From an uncultured Muribaculaceae bacterium (lineage in GTDB: Bacteria; Bacteroidota; Bacteroidia; Bacteroidales; Muribaculaceae), in the NCBI GenBank assembly GCA_938039795.1, contig CALHWU010000197.1, positions 1-7,316 of the forward strand: a stretch of 7,316 nucleotides of DNA. The letters are read 5' to 3'. The first letter of the stretch is position 1. The number at the start of each line of letters is the position of its first letter. The notes beneath the pieces are model-generated. The model was not told the DNA's origin. It did not search any database and saw only the letters and a list, made by a program, of their open reading frames with translations. Below, piece after piece: positions 1-5,800 of this stretch. The translations under genes and the position numbers were made by a program.

Positions 1-1040
1 CGCAGTTTAAGTTCAAGCTTCCTGAAGAGCTTATCGCACAACACCCTGCTGAGCAGCGTGACGAATCGCGTATGATGGTGGTGCACCGTGCTTCGGGCGA
101 AATCGAGCACCGTGTGTTCAAGGACATTATCAATTATTTCGTCGACGGCGACATCTTCGTTTTCAATGACACGAAGGTGTTTCCTGCACGTCTGTACGGC
201 AATAAGGAGAAGACCGGGGCACGTATCGAGGTGTCGCTTCTGCGCGAGCTCAATGCCGATAACAAATTGTGGGATGTGCTCGTGGAACCGGCCCGTAAGA
301 TACGCATAGGCAACAAGCTGTATTTCGGCGATGACGACTCGATGGTGGCCGAGGTGATCGACAACACTACTTCGCGCGGCCGCACTTTGCGTTTTCTGTA
401 TGATGGCGACCACGATGAGTTCAAAGAGGCTCTGTTCAAGCTCGGACAGACTCTCCTTCCCGAATATATAAAGCGTGAGCCCGAGGAGGAGGATGCTGAG
501 CGTTATCAGACGATATATGCGGAAAAAGAGGGAGCCGTAGTGGCGCCAGCTGCCGGCCTCCATTTCAGCCGTGAATTGCTGAAACGTATGGAGATCAAGG
601 GTATACATCAGGCATTCCTGACGGTGCACAGCGGTCTTGGTAATTTCCGCGAGATCGATGTGGAGGATCTGACAAAACATCGCATGGATTCGGAGCAGCT
701 TGAGGTGAGCCAGGCTCTCGTTGACACAGTCAACGGCGTGAAGGACAGCGATCATCATGTATGCGCTGTGGGTACATCGGTGCTCCGCGGCATAGCAAGC
801 GCGGTCAGCATGGGCGGACATATGAAGACCTATTCGGGATGGACCAACAAGTTTATCTTCCCGCCTTACGACTTCACAGTCACCGACGCGCTGGTGACCA
901 ATTTCCATATGCCGTATTCCATAATGCTGATGATGACTGCAGCTTTCGGTGGCTATGATCTTGTGATGAAGGCCTACGATGAAGCGATCAAGGAGAAATA
1001 TCGTTTCGGAGCTTATGGCGACGCGATGCTGATACTGTAA
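1..1040 (+). CDS. queA: S-adenosylmethionine:tRNA ribosyltransferase-isomerase (5' end cut by window)
   Basis: QueA transfers and isomerises the ribosyl part of S-adenosylmethionine onto 7-aminomethyl-7-deazaguanine at the tRNA wobble position, giving epoxyqueuosine, the second-last step to queuosine. It is a cytoplasmic enzyme. The reading frame is open from base 3 and gives 345 visible residues. The first ones (FKLPEELIAQHPAEQRDESR) already match the family N terminus, so the ATG at 72 is internal and only a few codons are missing to the left. Family signatures visible are FVFNDTKVFPARLYGNKEK, APAAGLHFSRELLKR, CAVGTSVLR, WTNKFIFPPYDF, TNFHMP and the C-terminal YRFGAYGDAMLIL. The total would be close to the usual ~350 aa. 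The stop TAA (1038-1040) is one base from the next gene, so the two are probably co-transcribed. The promoter lies outside the window. Identification is very secure; the exact start is unseen. Confidence 0.96.
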   Translation, partial: QFKFKLPEELIAQHPAEQRDESRMMVVHRASGEIEHRVFKDIINYFVDGDIFVFNDTKVFPARLYGNKEKTGARIEVSLLRELNADNKLWDVLVEPARKIRIGNKLYFGDDDSMVAEVIDNTTSRGRTLRFLYDGDHDEFKEALFKLGQTLLPEYIKREPEEEDAERYQTIYAEKEGAVVAPAAGLHFSRELLKRMEIKGIHQAFLTVHSGLGNFREIDVEDLTKHRMDSEQLEVSQALVDTVNGVKDSDHHVCAVGTSVLRGIASAVSMGGHMKTYSGWTNKFIFPPYDFTVTDALVTNFHMPYSIMLMMTAAFGGYDLVMKAYDEAIKEKYRFGAYGDAMLIL

Positions 1041-1041
1041 G

Positions 1042-1644
1042 TTGTCGGCGCCATTGGATCAGTCAAGCGAATATCTGACTCTTGCCGGCAGATCGTCGGC
1101 GACTGTCAGGGAAAAAATGAGCCGTTTCATAGCTTTCGCTTTCCCTGTCGCATCGGCAGAGGAGGCGAAAGCCGCTATTGCGGCGATTGCCAACGAATAT
1201 CACGACGCGCGTCATGTCTGCTGGGCCTATATGATCGGCCCGGGCGGCAGAGAATGGCTTTCGAGCGACAACGGTGAACCGTCAGGGACAGCCGGGAAGC
1301 CGATTCTGGGACAGATCCGGTCGGCCGGACTTACCAACGTGGCCGTGGCCGTGGTGAGATATTTCGGTGGCATCAAGCTTGGTACGTCGGGCCTTATAGT
1401 GGCTTACCGTGAGGCGGCGCGTGCAGCCATAGAGGCTGGCGAAACCGTGAGCCGGTGTGAGGAGGAGACGGTGGAGATCAGTTTCGTTTACGAGGACATG
1501 AATGCCGTAATGACCATTCTGAAAGCATCCGAAGCGCGCATTATTGAGCAGCAGTTTGACAACATATGCCGGTTGCGGTTTTCGATCCGCCGCGACCGTC
1601 TGGATCCTTTGCTTGGCCGCCTGCCGGCCAGGCGGACTGAATGA
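1042..1644 (+). CDS. yigZ: YigZ/IMPACT family protein (UPF0029 + DUF1949)
   Basis: This 200-aa protein belongs to the YigZ/IMPACT family, which has an N-terminal UPF0029 domain and a C-terminal ferredoxin-like DUF1949 domain. The bacterial role is not settled; relatives have been linked to translation or to proline peptide metabolism. Visible signatures are YHDARHVCWAY (53-63), SDNGEPSGTAGKPILGQI (75-92) and VVRYFGGIKLGTSGLI (104-119). The DUF1949 part runs roughly 142-195. No ATG explains the conserved N terminus: the first in-frame ATG (1117) would delete the SEYLTL...REK segment that aligns with family starts, and an in-frame TGA lies at 1030-1032. I therefore place the start at TTG 1042, one base after the queA stop, with TTG 1054 as alternative. 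No clear Shine-Dalgarno is visible, so translation is probably coupled to queA. Family call is firm, start is moderate. Confidence 0.9.
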   Translation: MSAPLDQSSEYLTLAGRSSATVREKMSRFIAFAFPVASAEEAKAAIAAIANEYHDARHVCWAYMIGPGGREWLSSDNGEPSGTAGKPILGQIRSAGLTNVAVAVVRYFGGIKLGTSGLIVAYREAARAAIEAGETVSRCEEETVEISFVYEDMNAVMTILKASEARIIEQQFDNICRLRFSIRRDRLDPLLGRLPARRTE

Positions 1645-1687
1645 ACTGAGTGCTCGGCGTAATAGAGGCCTTCTTCTGACAAATAGT

Positions 1688-1732
1688 AAGACCGATGTGT
1701 CCGGCCGGTAAGGCTCATGACACATCGGTCTT
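1688..1732. terminator. Shared terminator between convergent yigZ and trxA
   Basis: A perfect 14-bp inverted repeat (AAGACCGATGTGTC at 1688-1701, its complement at 1719-1732) encloses a 17-base loop. It sits between the ends of yigZ (plus) and trxA (minus). On the plus strand it is followed by a T-rich run (TTTGATCTTTCTT); on the minus strand the T content after it is weaker. It probably stops both convergent transcripts, more efficiently on the plus strand. Confidence 0.85.
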
Positions 1733-1765
1733 TGATCTTTCTTACGCAGAATCAGGAGAGCCTTA

Positions 1766-2092
1766 TCAGAGGGCGAGGAGGGCTTTGATGTTCTCTTCGA
1801 GCTTGGCTTTGCTCTGCGATCCGGCAAGACGGAGATCGCGCACTTGCTCGCCGTTCTTGAAGAAGAGTATGGTCGGTATCGACATGATGCGGTATTCGTC
1901 GGAGAGCTCGGTCTCCTCCTCGATGTTGTATTTGCCGATCTGTACCTGTCCGTCATACTGCTGGGCGAGCTCGTCGATGACGGGCGACATGCGCATGCAG
2001 GGGCCGCACCATGTGGCCCAGAAGTCGATTACTACAGGTGCGCCGGAGGCGATGATCGATTTTACATCGGAATCGGTAAACTTGATTGCCAT
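1766..2092 (-). CDS. trxA: Thioredoxin
   Basis: This is a 108-aa cytoplasmic thioredoxin, the usual length for the stand-alone family. It reduces disulfides in target proteins and is itself recharged by thioredoxin reductase. Visible features are the buried Asp23 in VVIDFWATWCGPC, the redox site W28-C29-G30-P31-C32, and the cis-proline Pro73 in MSIPT followed by TILFFKNGE. There is no signal peptide or membrane segment, which argues against an exported paralogue. The ATG at 2092 gives the standard start; upstream is A/T-rich with no clear Shine-Dalgarno, normal for Bacteroidota. Translation ends with tandem stops TGA TAA. It has its own promoter (2137-2167) and is separated from the unit upstream by a terminator, so it is probably not simply an operon member behind dnaE, although both lie on the same strand. 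Confidence 0.97.
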   Translation of the reverse strand: MAIKFTDSDVKSIIASGAPVVIDFWATWCGPCMRMSPVIDELAQQYDGQVQIGKYNIEEETELSDEYRIMSIPTILFFKNGEQVRDLRLAGSQSKAKLEENIKALLAL

Positions 2093-2136
2093 GATTATGG
2101 ATGGTTATAGTATTGGTTGATTGTGTTTCAGCAGTG

Positions 2137-2167
2137 CAAAGGTAGCTATCTTTAGGGAGAAAGCGAA
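2137..2167 (-). promoter_or_regulatory. trxA promoter (Bacteroidota type)
   Basis: On the minus strand, TACCTTTG (2144-2137) matches the Bacteroidota -7 consensus TAnnTTTG. A weak -33 element, TTCG (2167-2164), lies 19 bases upstream. Transcription would start near 2130, giving a leader of roughly 40 bases before the trxA ATG. The -7 match is good and the -33 match is poor. Confidence 0.65.
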
Positions 2168-2179
2168 GCGGCCGGACAT

Positions 2180-2227
2180 AAAAAAATTGCTCTCGCCGGC
2201 ATTTTGTCTTTTTTGCCGTGGAGCAAT
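2180..2227 (-). terminator. Intrinsic terminator of the small-ORF transcription unit
   Basis: Read on the minus strand, ATTGCTC (2227-2221) pairs with GAGCAAT (2192-2186). Inside this, CGGCA (2218-2214) pairs with TGCCG (2201-2197) around a 12-base loop. The hairpin runs directly into seven T residues (2186-2180). It lies just upstream of the trxA promoter and would end transcripts coming from the dnaE direction. Its position marks the end of the unannotated unit described in the neighbouring entries. Confidence 0.85.
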
Positions 2228-2242
2228 CGTCTGTGTGTCCGT

Positions 2243-2261
2243 GGCCACGCCTTGCATGGCC
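2243..2261 (-). other. Strong RNA hairpin in the 3' region of the small-ORF unit
   Basis: On the minus strand GGCCATGC (2261-2254) pairs with GCGTGGCC (2250-2243), eight pairs with one U-G wobble and a 3-base AAG loop. No T-run follows, so it is not itself a typical terminator. It lies about 16 bases upstream of the terminator hairpin. Confidence 0.6.
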
Positions 2262-2298
2262 GTTGCGGTACATCCCTTCGTGGAAACCGGCCGGAAAT

Positions 2299-2318
2299 CT
2301 ACCAGCATGACCTGGTAG
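2299..2318 (-). other. Perfect 7-bp hairpin in the 3' region of the small-ORF unit
   Basis: CTACCAG and CTGGTAG form a perfect 7-bp stem with a 6-base loop. CCGG blocks on both sides (about 2292-2295 and 2324-2327) could add an outer 4-bp stem across a small internal loop. It lies after the last small ORF and has no T-run, so it looks like a structural or regulatory RNA element rather than a terminator. Confidence 0.55.
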
Positions 2319-2354
2319 CCGAACCGGTGTCGGTGATGGCGGGGGCTTTCCGGC

Positions 2355-2426
2355 TTACCTGTGGAGGTAGGTCATGGATGCCGCTCCGATGTACCATTCA
2401 GATACTTTGGTCAAAAGTCTTTTCAT
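2355..2426 (-). CDS. Candidate small protein D, 23 aa, unknown function
   Basis: I do not recognise this peptide. The ORF starts at ATG 2426 (MKRLLTKVSEWY...) and ends ...ASMTYLHR before TAA. It has the best start signal of the four: an A/G-rich stretch with AAAGGA ends eight bases before the ATG, Shine-Dalgarno-like. The peptide is basic at its N terminus, has a central WY pair, and its hydrophobic residues (L4, L5, V8, W11, Y12, A15, M18) are spaced so that a short amphipathic helix is plausible. Its ATG overlaps the stop of candidate C as ATGA, the arrangement of translationally coupled genes. It is too short for a routine gene caller. Whether it is translated is inference; conservation across relatives would decide. 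Confidence 0.45.
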   Translation of the reverse strand: MKRLLTKVSEWYIGAASMTYLHR

Positions 2427-2548
2427 CTTGGCGTCCTTTCTTTCTTTAGTTGAACATCTGTTTGACGAACGCTGAGGTCTTTGGCTTTGACGGCCGCCGG
2501 GCCTCGTGATGCAGGGGAATACGGCTGACTCCTAAGGATTACAGCCAT
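2423..2548 (-). CDS. Candidate small protein C, 41 aa, unknown function
   Basis: I do not recognise this product. From ATG 2548 it begins MAVILRSQPYSPASRGPAA and ends QLKKERTPR. It is rich in Lys/Arg with few acidic residues, without a hydrophobic span long enough for a membrane helix. AGGAAG lies eight bases before the ATG and could act as a ribosome binding site. The start is 16 bases after the stop of candidate B, and the TGA stop overlaps the start of candidate D as ATGA. The frame stays open upstream to an ATG at 2608, but that start would overlap most of candidate B and is less likely. Against coding: a hairpin (2523-2546) covers its first codons, and the segment could equally be a structured non-coding spacer. 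Low to moderate confidence. Confidence 0.3.
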   Translation of the reverse strand: MAVILRSQPYSPASRGPAAVKAKDLSVRQTDVQLKKERTPR

Positions 2549-2564
2549 TTCCCGGTCTTCCTGA

Positions 2565-2651
2565 TTACTCGATGGTGCAGTCGCCCGTGATACGGAAGAA
2601 TGTACCATAAGTAAGATGAAGTCCTTTGATCATTTTAATCATCTGACGCAT
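2565..2651 (-). CDS. Candidate small protein B, 28 aa, unknown function
   Basis: I do not recognise this peptide. From ATG 2651 it reads MRQMIKMIKG then LHLTYGTFFRITGDCTIE before TAA. The first half is basic and Met/Ile-rich, the second half aromatic with a single Cys near the end. Upstream is a strongly A/T-rich stretch without Shine-Dalgarno, which suits Bacteroidota initiation, and an in-frame TAA stops any extension. ATGs at codons 4 and 7 are alternative starts. It lies 22 bases after candidate A and 16 before candidate C, spacing typical of an operon. No signal peptide or clear membrane segment. Translation is inferred from position and composition, not shown. Confidence 0.4.
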   Translation of the reverse strand: MRQMIKMIKGLHLTYGTFFRITGDCTIE

Positions 2652-2673
2652 AATACTTAAATTTTAATTAAAC

Positions 2674-2712
2674 CTAAAACAATCTATATCTCCGACTCTT
2701 CGGAGTTCTCAT
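2674..2712 (-). CDS. Candidate leader micro-ORF A, 12 aa
   Basis: A 12-codon ORF encoding MRTPKSRRYRLF starts about 17 bases after the predicted transcription start. Five of its twelve residues are Arg or Lys. A perfect 6-bp hairpin with a tetraloop (CTCCGA AGAG TCGGAG, plus-strand 2690-2705) lies wholly inside it, so ribosomes on the ORF would open the hairpin. This resembles leader-peptide layouts, but no T-run follows and no alternative antiterminator pairing is obvious. It may be a chance ORF; short ORFs of this size are common. Confidence 0.25.
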   Translation of the reverse strand: MRTPKSRRYRLF

Positions 2713-2735
2713 AAATAAATACACTTAACCGTCCG

Positions 2736-2768
2736 CAAAGTTAGTTCAGGTTTGTGAATTATGCGCAA
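2736..2768 (-). promoter_or_regulatory. Promoter of the small-ORF unit
   Basis: On the minus strand, TAACTTTG (2743-2736) is a full match to the Bacteroidota -7 consensus TAnnTTTG. A TTG (2768-2766) lies 22 bases upstream as a possible -33 element, a slightly long spacing. Transcription would begin near 2731-2728. The -33 TTG forms one end of an A/T-rich inverted repeat (2766-2798). Confidence 0.65.
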
Positions 2769-2798
2769 TAATTATGTTTTTTAACATATTAATTATTG
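2766..2798. repeat. A/T-rich inverted repeat after dnaE
   Basis: CAATAATT (2766-2773) is mirrored by AATTATTG (2791-2798), with five further inner pairs (ATGTT/AACAT) after a 3-base bulge and a 4-base loop. It begins 31 bases past the dnaE stop. It could be a weak dnaE transcript end, but no T-run follows on the minus strand. It touches the -33 element of the next promoter, so an operator or promoter-upstream role is also possible. Confidence 0.5.
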
Positions 2799-2828
2799 AA
2801 ATGGCCAGATTATCAGCGCCTTGTATTT

Positions 2829-5800
2829 TTATACTCTGTGCTGCCTGAAACGTTGTGCAGGATTGTCTTCCTTTGCGGGCTCCGGAGCGGCTTTCTCTAT
2901 TGCAAACTCAATATTCATGTCAGTCAGAGCTTCCATCGCCTGACGGCTGAGGTTGATGCTGCTCATCGACTGCATGGTGATATATCTGTTGGCCGACGGC
3001 TCGTAGAATCTCACCGTCAGCGGCACAGGTGCAGCTTTCGGGTCATCGGGAGTTTGGCCGTTTTCGATCATCATGCCGCTGATCACGTCGTAGACTGCAG
3101 GGTTGAGCTGCTCGGGATCAAGAGTGATCGTGATTCCCTTTATTATTTTGCCCTTCAGTGTGGAGAGAAGATTGATGTCGGCCACGGAGAAGAAGATGTT
3201 GCCGTCTTTTTTCACTCCGTATTGCCCTTTGACGTACACGGCTGTATTGGGTATGCCGAAGTTGGCGAACTGATAGAAGCTTTTGTCGTTGAGGTAAATC
3301 TCTGCTGTGCCGTTATAATCTTCGATTTTCAGATATCCGTAGCTTGATCCGTTCTGTCCCTGGCGGCGGTCGAGGCCTATCACGATGCCTCCGTAGGTAT
3401 AGACGCGGTCGCGCGTGACGGATTCGGATTTACAGTCTTTCAGCTGGTCGAGGCCATATTTCATCTCAAGATACATGCCGTCGAGGGGATGCGCCGAATG
3501 GAATATACCCACGAGGTCGCGCTCTTTTTCAAGCTTGAAAGCGTCGATCCAGGGCAGGGCAGGGCTGACAGGCGGTCGTCCGGCGATAGTCAGCGTCGGA
3601 TCATCGTCGCCGAATAGGCTCAGACCCTGTGTCTGCTTGTCGGCTTGGAAGAGCTGGCCATAGCGCATCAGAGCTTCGCTGAAAAACTCACCTTTGGCGT
3701 TTTTTTCGAAAAAGTCCTCGCGCTTGATGTCGGGCGCAAAGCAGTCGAAAGCTCCGGCGTAGGCGAGATTCTCTATGAGGCGGCGGTTGAGGGCGCCAAT
3801 GGGGACGCGTTCCACGAAGTCGTAGACTGACTCGAACGCTCCTCCTTTGGAGCGGGCGTTGATGATCTCGGTGACCACCGCTTCGCCCACACCTTTGATG
3901 GCCGCAAGCCCGAAGCGGATGTCGCCCGCGGCGTTGACGCCGAATTCGAGGTAACTCTCGTTGACGTCGGGACCTTTGATGGTGATGTGCATGCGCTTGC
4001 ACTCCTCCATGAATATGGTGAGCTTGTTGATGTCGGAGCGGTTGCGCGAGAGCACCGCCGCCATGTATTCGGCCGGATAGTTGGCCTTTAGCCATGCTGT
4101 CTGGAAAGCGACCCAGGAGTAGCATGTGGCGTGACTCTTGTTGAAGGCGTAGGAGGCGAATTTCTTCCAGTCGTTCCAGATTTTCTGAAGCGTCTCCGGT
4201 TTGTGTCCATTGGCCTGGCCGCCCTCCATGAACAGTTTTTCGAGCTCGTTCATCTTGTCGATGAGTTTTTTGCCCATCGCTTTTCGCAGTGTGTCGCTCT
4301 GGCCGCGCGTGAATCCGGCAAGAAGTCGCGACAGAAGCATGACCTGCTCCTGATATACCGTCACCCCGTAGGTGTCCTTGAGATATTTTTCCATCTCAGG
4401 GATGTCGTAGACGATCGGCTCGCGGCCATGCTTGCGGGCAATGAAGTCGGGGATGTAATCCATGGGGCCTGGGCGGTAGAGGGCATTCATGGCTATGAGA
4501 TCCTCGAAGGTGGATGGCTGCAGTTCGCGGAGGTATTTCTGCATGCCGGTCGACTCGAACTGGAATGTGCCGATCGTGTTGCCCTGGCAATAGAGGTCGT
4601 AGGTCTTACGGTCGTCGATGTCGATTGCCTCGATGTCGATCTCCTTGCCGGTCGTGCGCTTGATGTTTGCCAGTGCTTCCTTGATGATCGAAAGCGTCTT
4701 GAGCCCAAGGAAGTCCATCTTGATCAGACCGGTTTCCTCGATCACGCGGCCCTCGTACTGGGTGACGATCGTTTTCTCTTTGGAGTCGGAGCTTTTGTCG
4801 ACGGCGGTGCTCACCGGCACCCAGTCGGTGATGTCGTCGCGGCAGATGATCACGCCGCATGCATGCACGCCGGTGTTGCGTACGGTGCCTTCGAGTTCCT
4901 GGGCAAAACGCAGAGTTTCGGCTACAAGAGGATTCGGACTGTTCAGTTCGGCTTTGAACTGCGGCACGTAGGCGTAGCAGTTGGCGAGCGACGGGTCGAC
5001 AGCTTTGCCGTCGATCTCGGGCATGCGTTTCGGTATGAGTTTTGTAAGGCGGTCGCTTTCGCTTAGCGGCAGCTGCTCCACTCGGGCCACGTCCTTGATG
5101 GCAAGTTTGGAGGCCATGGTGCCGTAGGTGATGATGTGGGCCACCTTTTCGGCTCCATACTTGCGGGTGACGTAGCGGAGCACCTCTTCGCGTCCGTCAT
5201 CGTCGAAGTCGATGTCAATATCGGGGAGAGATATGCGGTCGGGGTTGAGGAAACGCTCGAAAAGCAGATCGTATTTCACCGGGTCGATCTGTGTGATTCC
5301 GAGGCAATAGGCCACGGCGCTTCCGGCAGCCGATCCTCGGCCTGGGCCGATGCTGACGCCGAGCTCCTCGCGACCGGCCCTGATGAAATCCTGCACTATA
5401 AGGAAGTAGCCAGGGAAACCCATCGTCTTCATTATGTGGAGTTCGAAGTTGATGCGTTCCTGCAGCTCCGGTGTCAGTGGTGTGCCATATCGCTTGGCAG
5501 CGCCTTCGTAGGCAAGTTTCTTGAGGTAGTCGGCTTCAAGTTTTATGCGGTAGAGCTTGTCGTAGCCGCCGAGTTTCTTGATCTTTTCCTCAGCTTTTTC
5601 TTGCGACAACACTACATTTCCGTTTTCATCGCGTGTGAATTCATCGAAAAGGTCTTTCTCAGTAAGGCGTTTGCGGTACTCATCCTCGGTGCCGAATTCT
5701 TCCGGAATGGCGAATGTGGGCATGATCGGCGGATGGTCGATGGAGTAGTGCTCTACTTTGCGGATCACATCAAGTGTGTTTTCGAGAGCTTCGGGCAGAT

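Larger units (their letters stand above)
2180..2731 (-). ncRNA. Unassigned ~550-nt minus-strand transcript with small ORFs and folded 3' region
   Basis: The gap between dnaE and trxA has a promoter at one end and an intrinsic terminator at the other, but no ordinary gene. The predicted transcript starts near 2731-2728 and ends near 2180. Its first half contains four candidate micro-ORFs (listed separately). Its last ~175 bases have no convincing ORF but several hairpins: CTACCAG/CTGGTAG with a 6-base loop (2299-2318), flanked by CCGG pairs, and an 8-bp GC-rich stem with a 3-base loop and one G-U pair (2243-2261). A further hairpin (2523-2546) sits at the start of the third ORF. I looked for hallmarks of RNase P RNA (GAGGAAAGTCCGGGC-like), tmRNA and SRP RNA and saw none; 6S RNA cannot be excluded by eye. 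It may be an mRNA for micro-proteins, a small RNA or a dual-function RNA. Confidence 0.5.

Noticed and set aside
1282..1956. 224-codon minus-strand frame across yigZ end, terminator and trxA
   Set aside because: It runs antisense to yigZ, through the hairpin terminator and out of frame through trxA; the product is low-complexity Arg/Ser-rich.
2105..2308. 67-codon minus-strand frame after the micro-ORFs
   Set aside because: It reads through the strong terminator hairpin and T-run and across the trxA promoter, so one transcript is unlikely to carry it.
2121..2449. Plus-strand frames (65 and 81 codons) in the dnaE-trxA gap
   Set aside because: No promoter or ribosome binding site is visible on this strand and the frames overlap the minus-strand terminator and hairpins; inverted repeats explain the open frames.
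2180..2731. Known housekeeping RNA (RNase P RNA, tmRNA, SRP RNA) in the dnaE-trxA gap
   Set aside because: None of the conserved core sequences of these RNAs is visible. 6S RNA, defined by shape more than sequence, could not be excluded by eye but was not supported.
4131..5066. 311-codon open frame on the plus strand inside dnaE
   Set aside because: It is antisense to conserved DnaE motifs, its product has no recognisable domain and its composition is a mirror of dnaE codon use. The same holds for the 302-codon frame at 5136-6044, the 246-codon frame at 6063-6803 and smaller ones.
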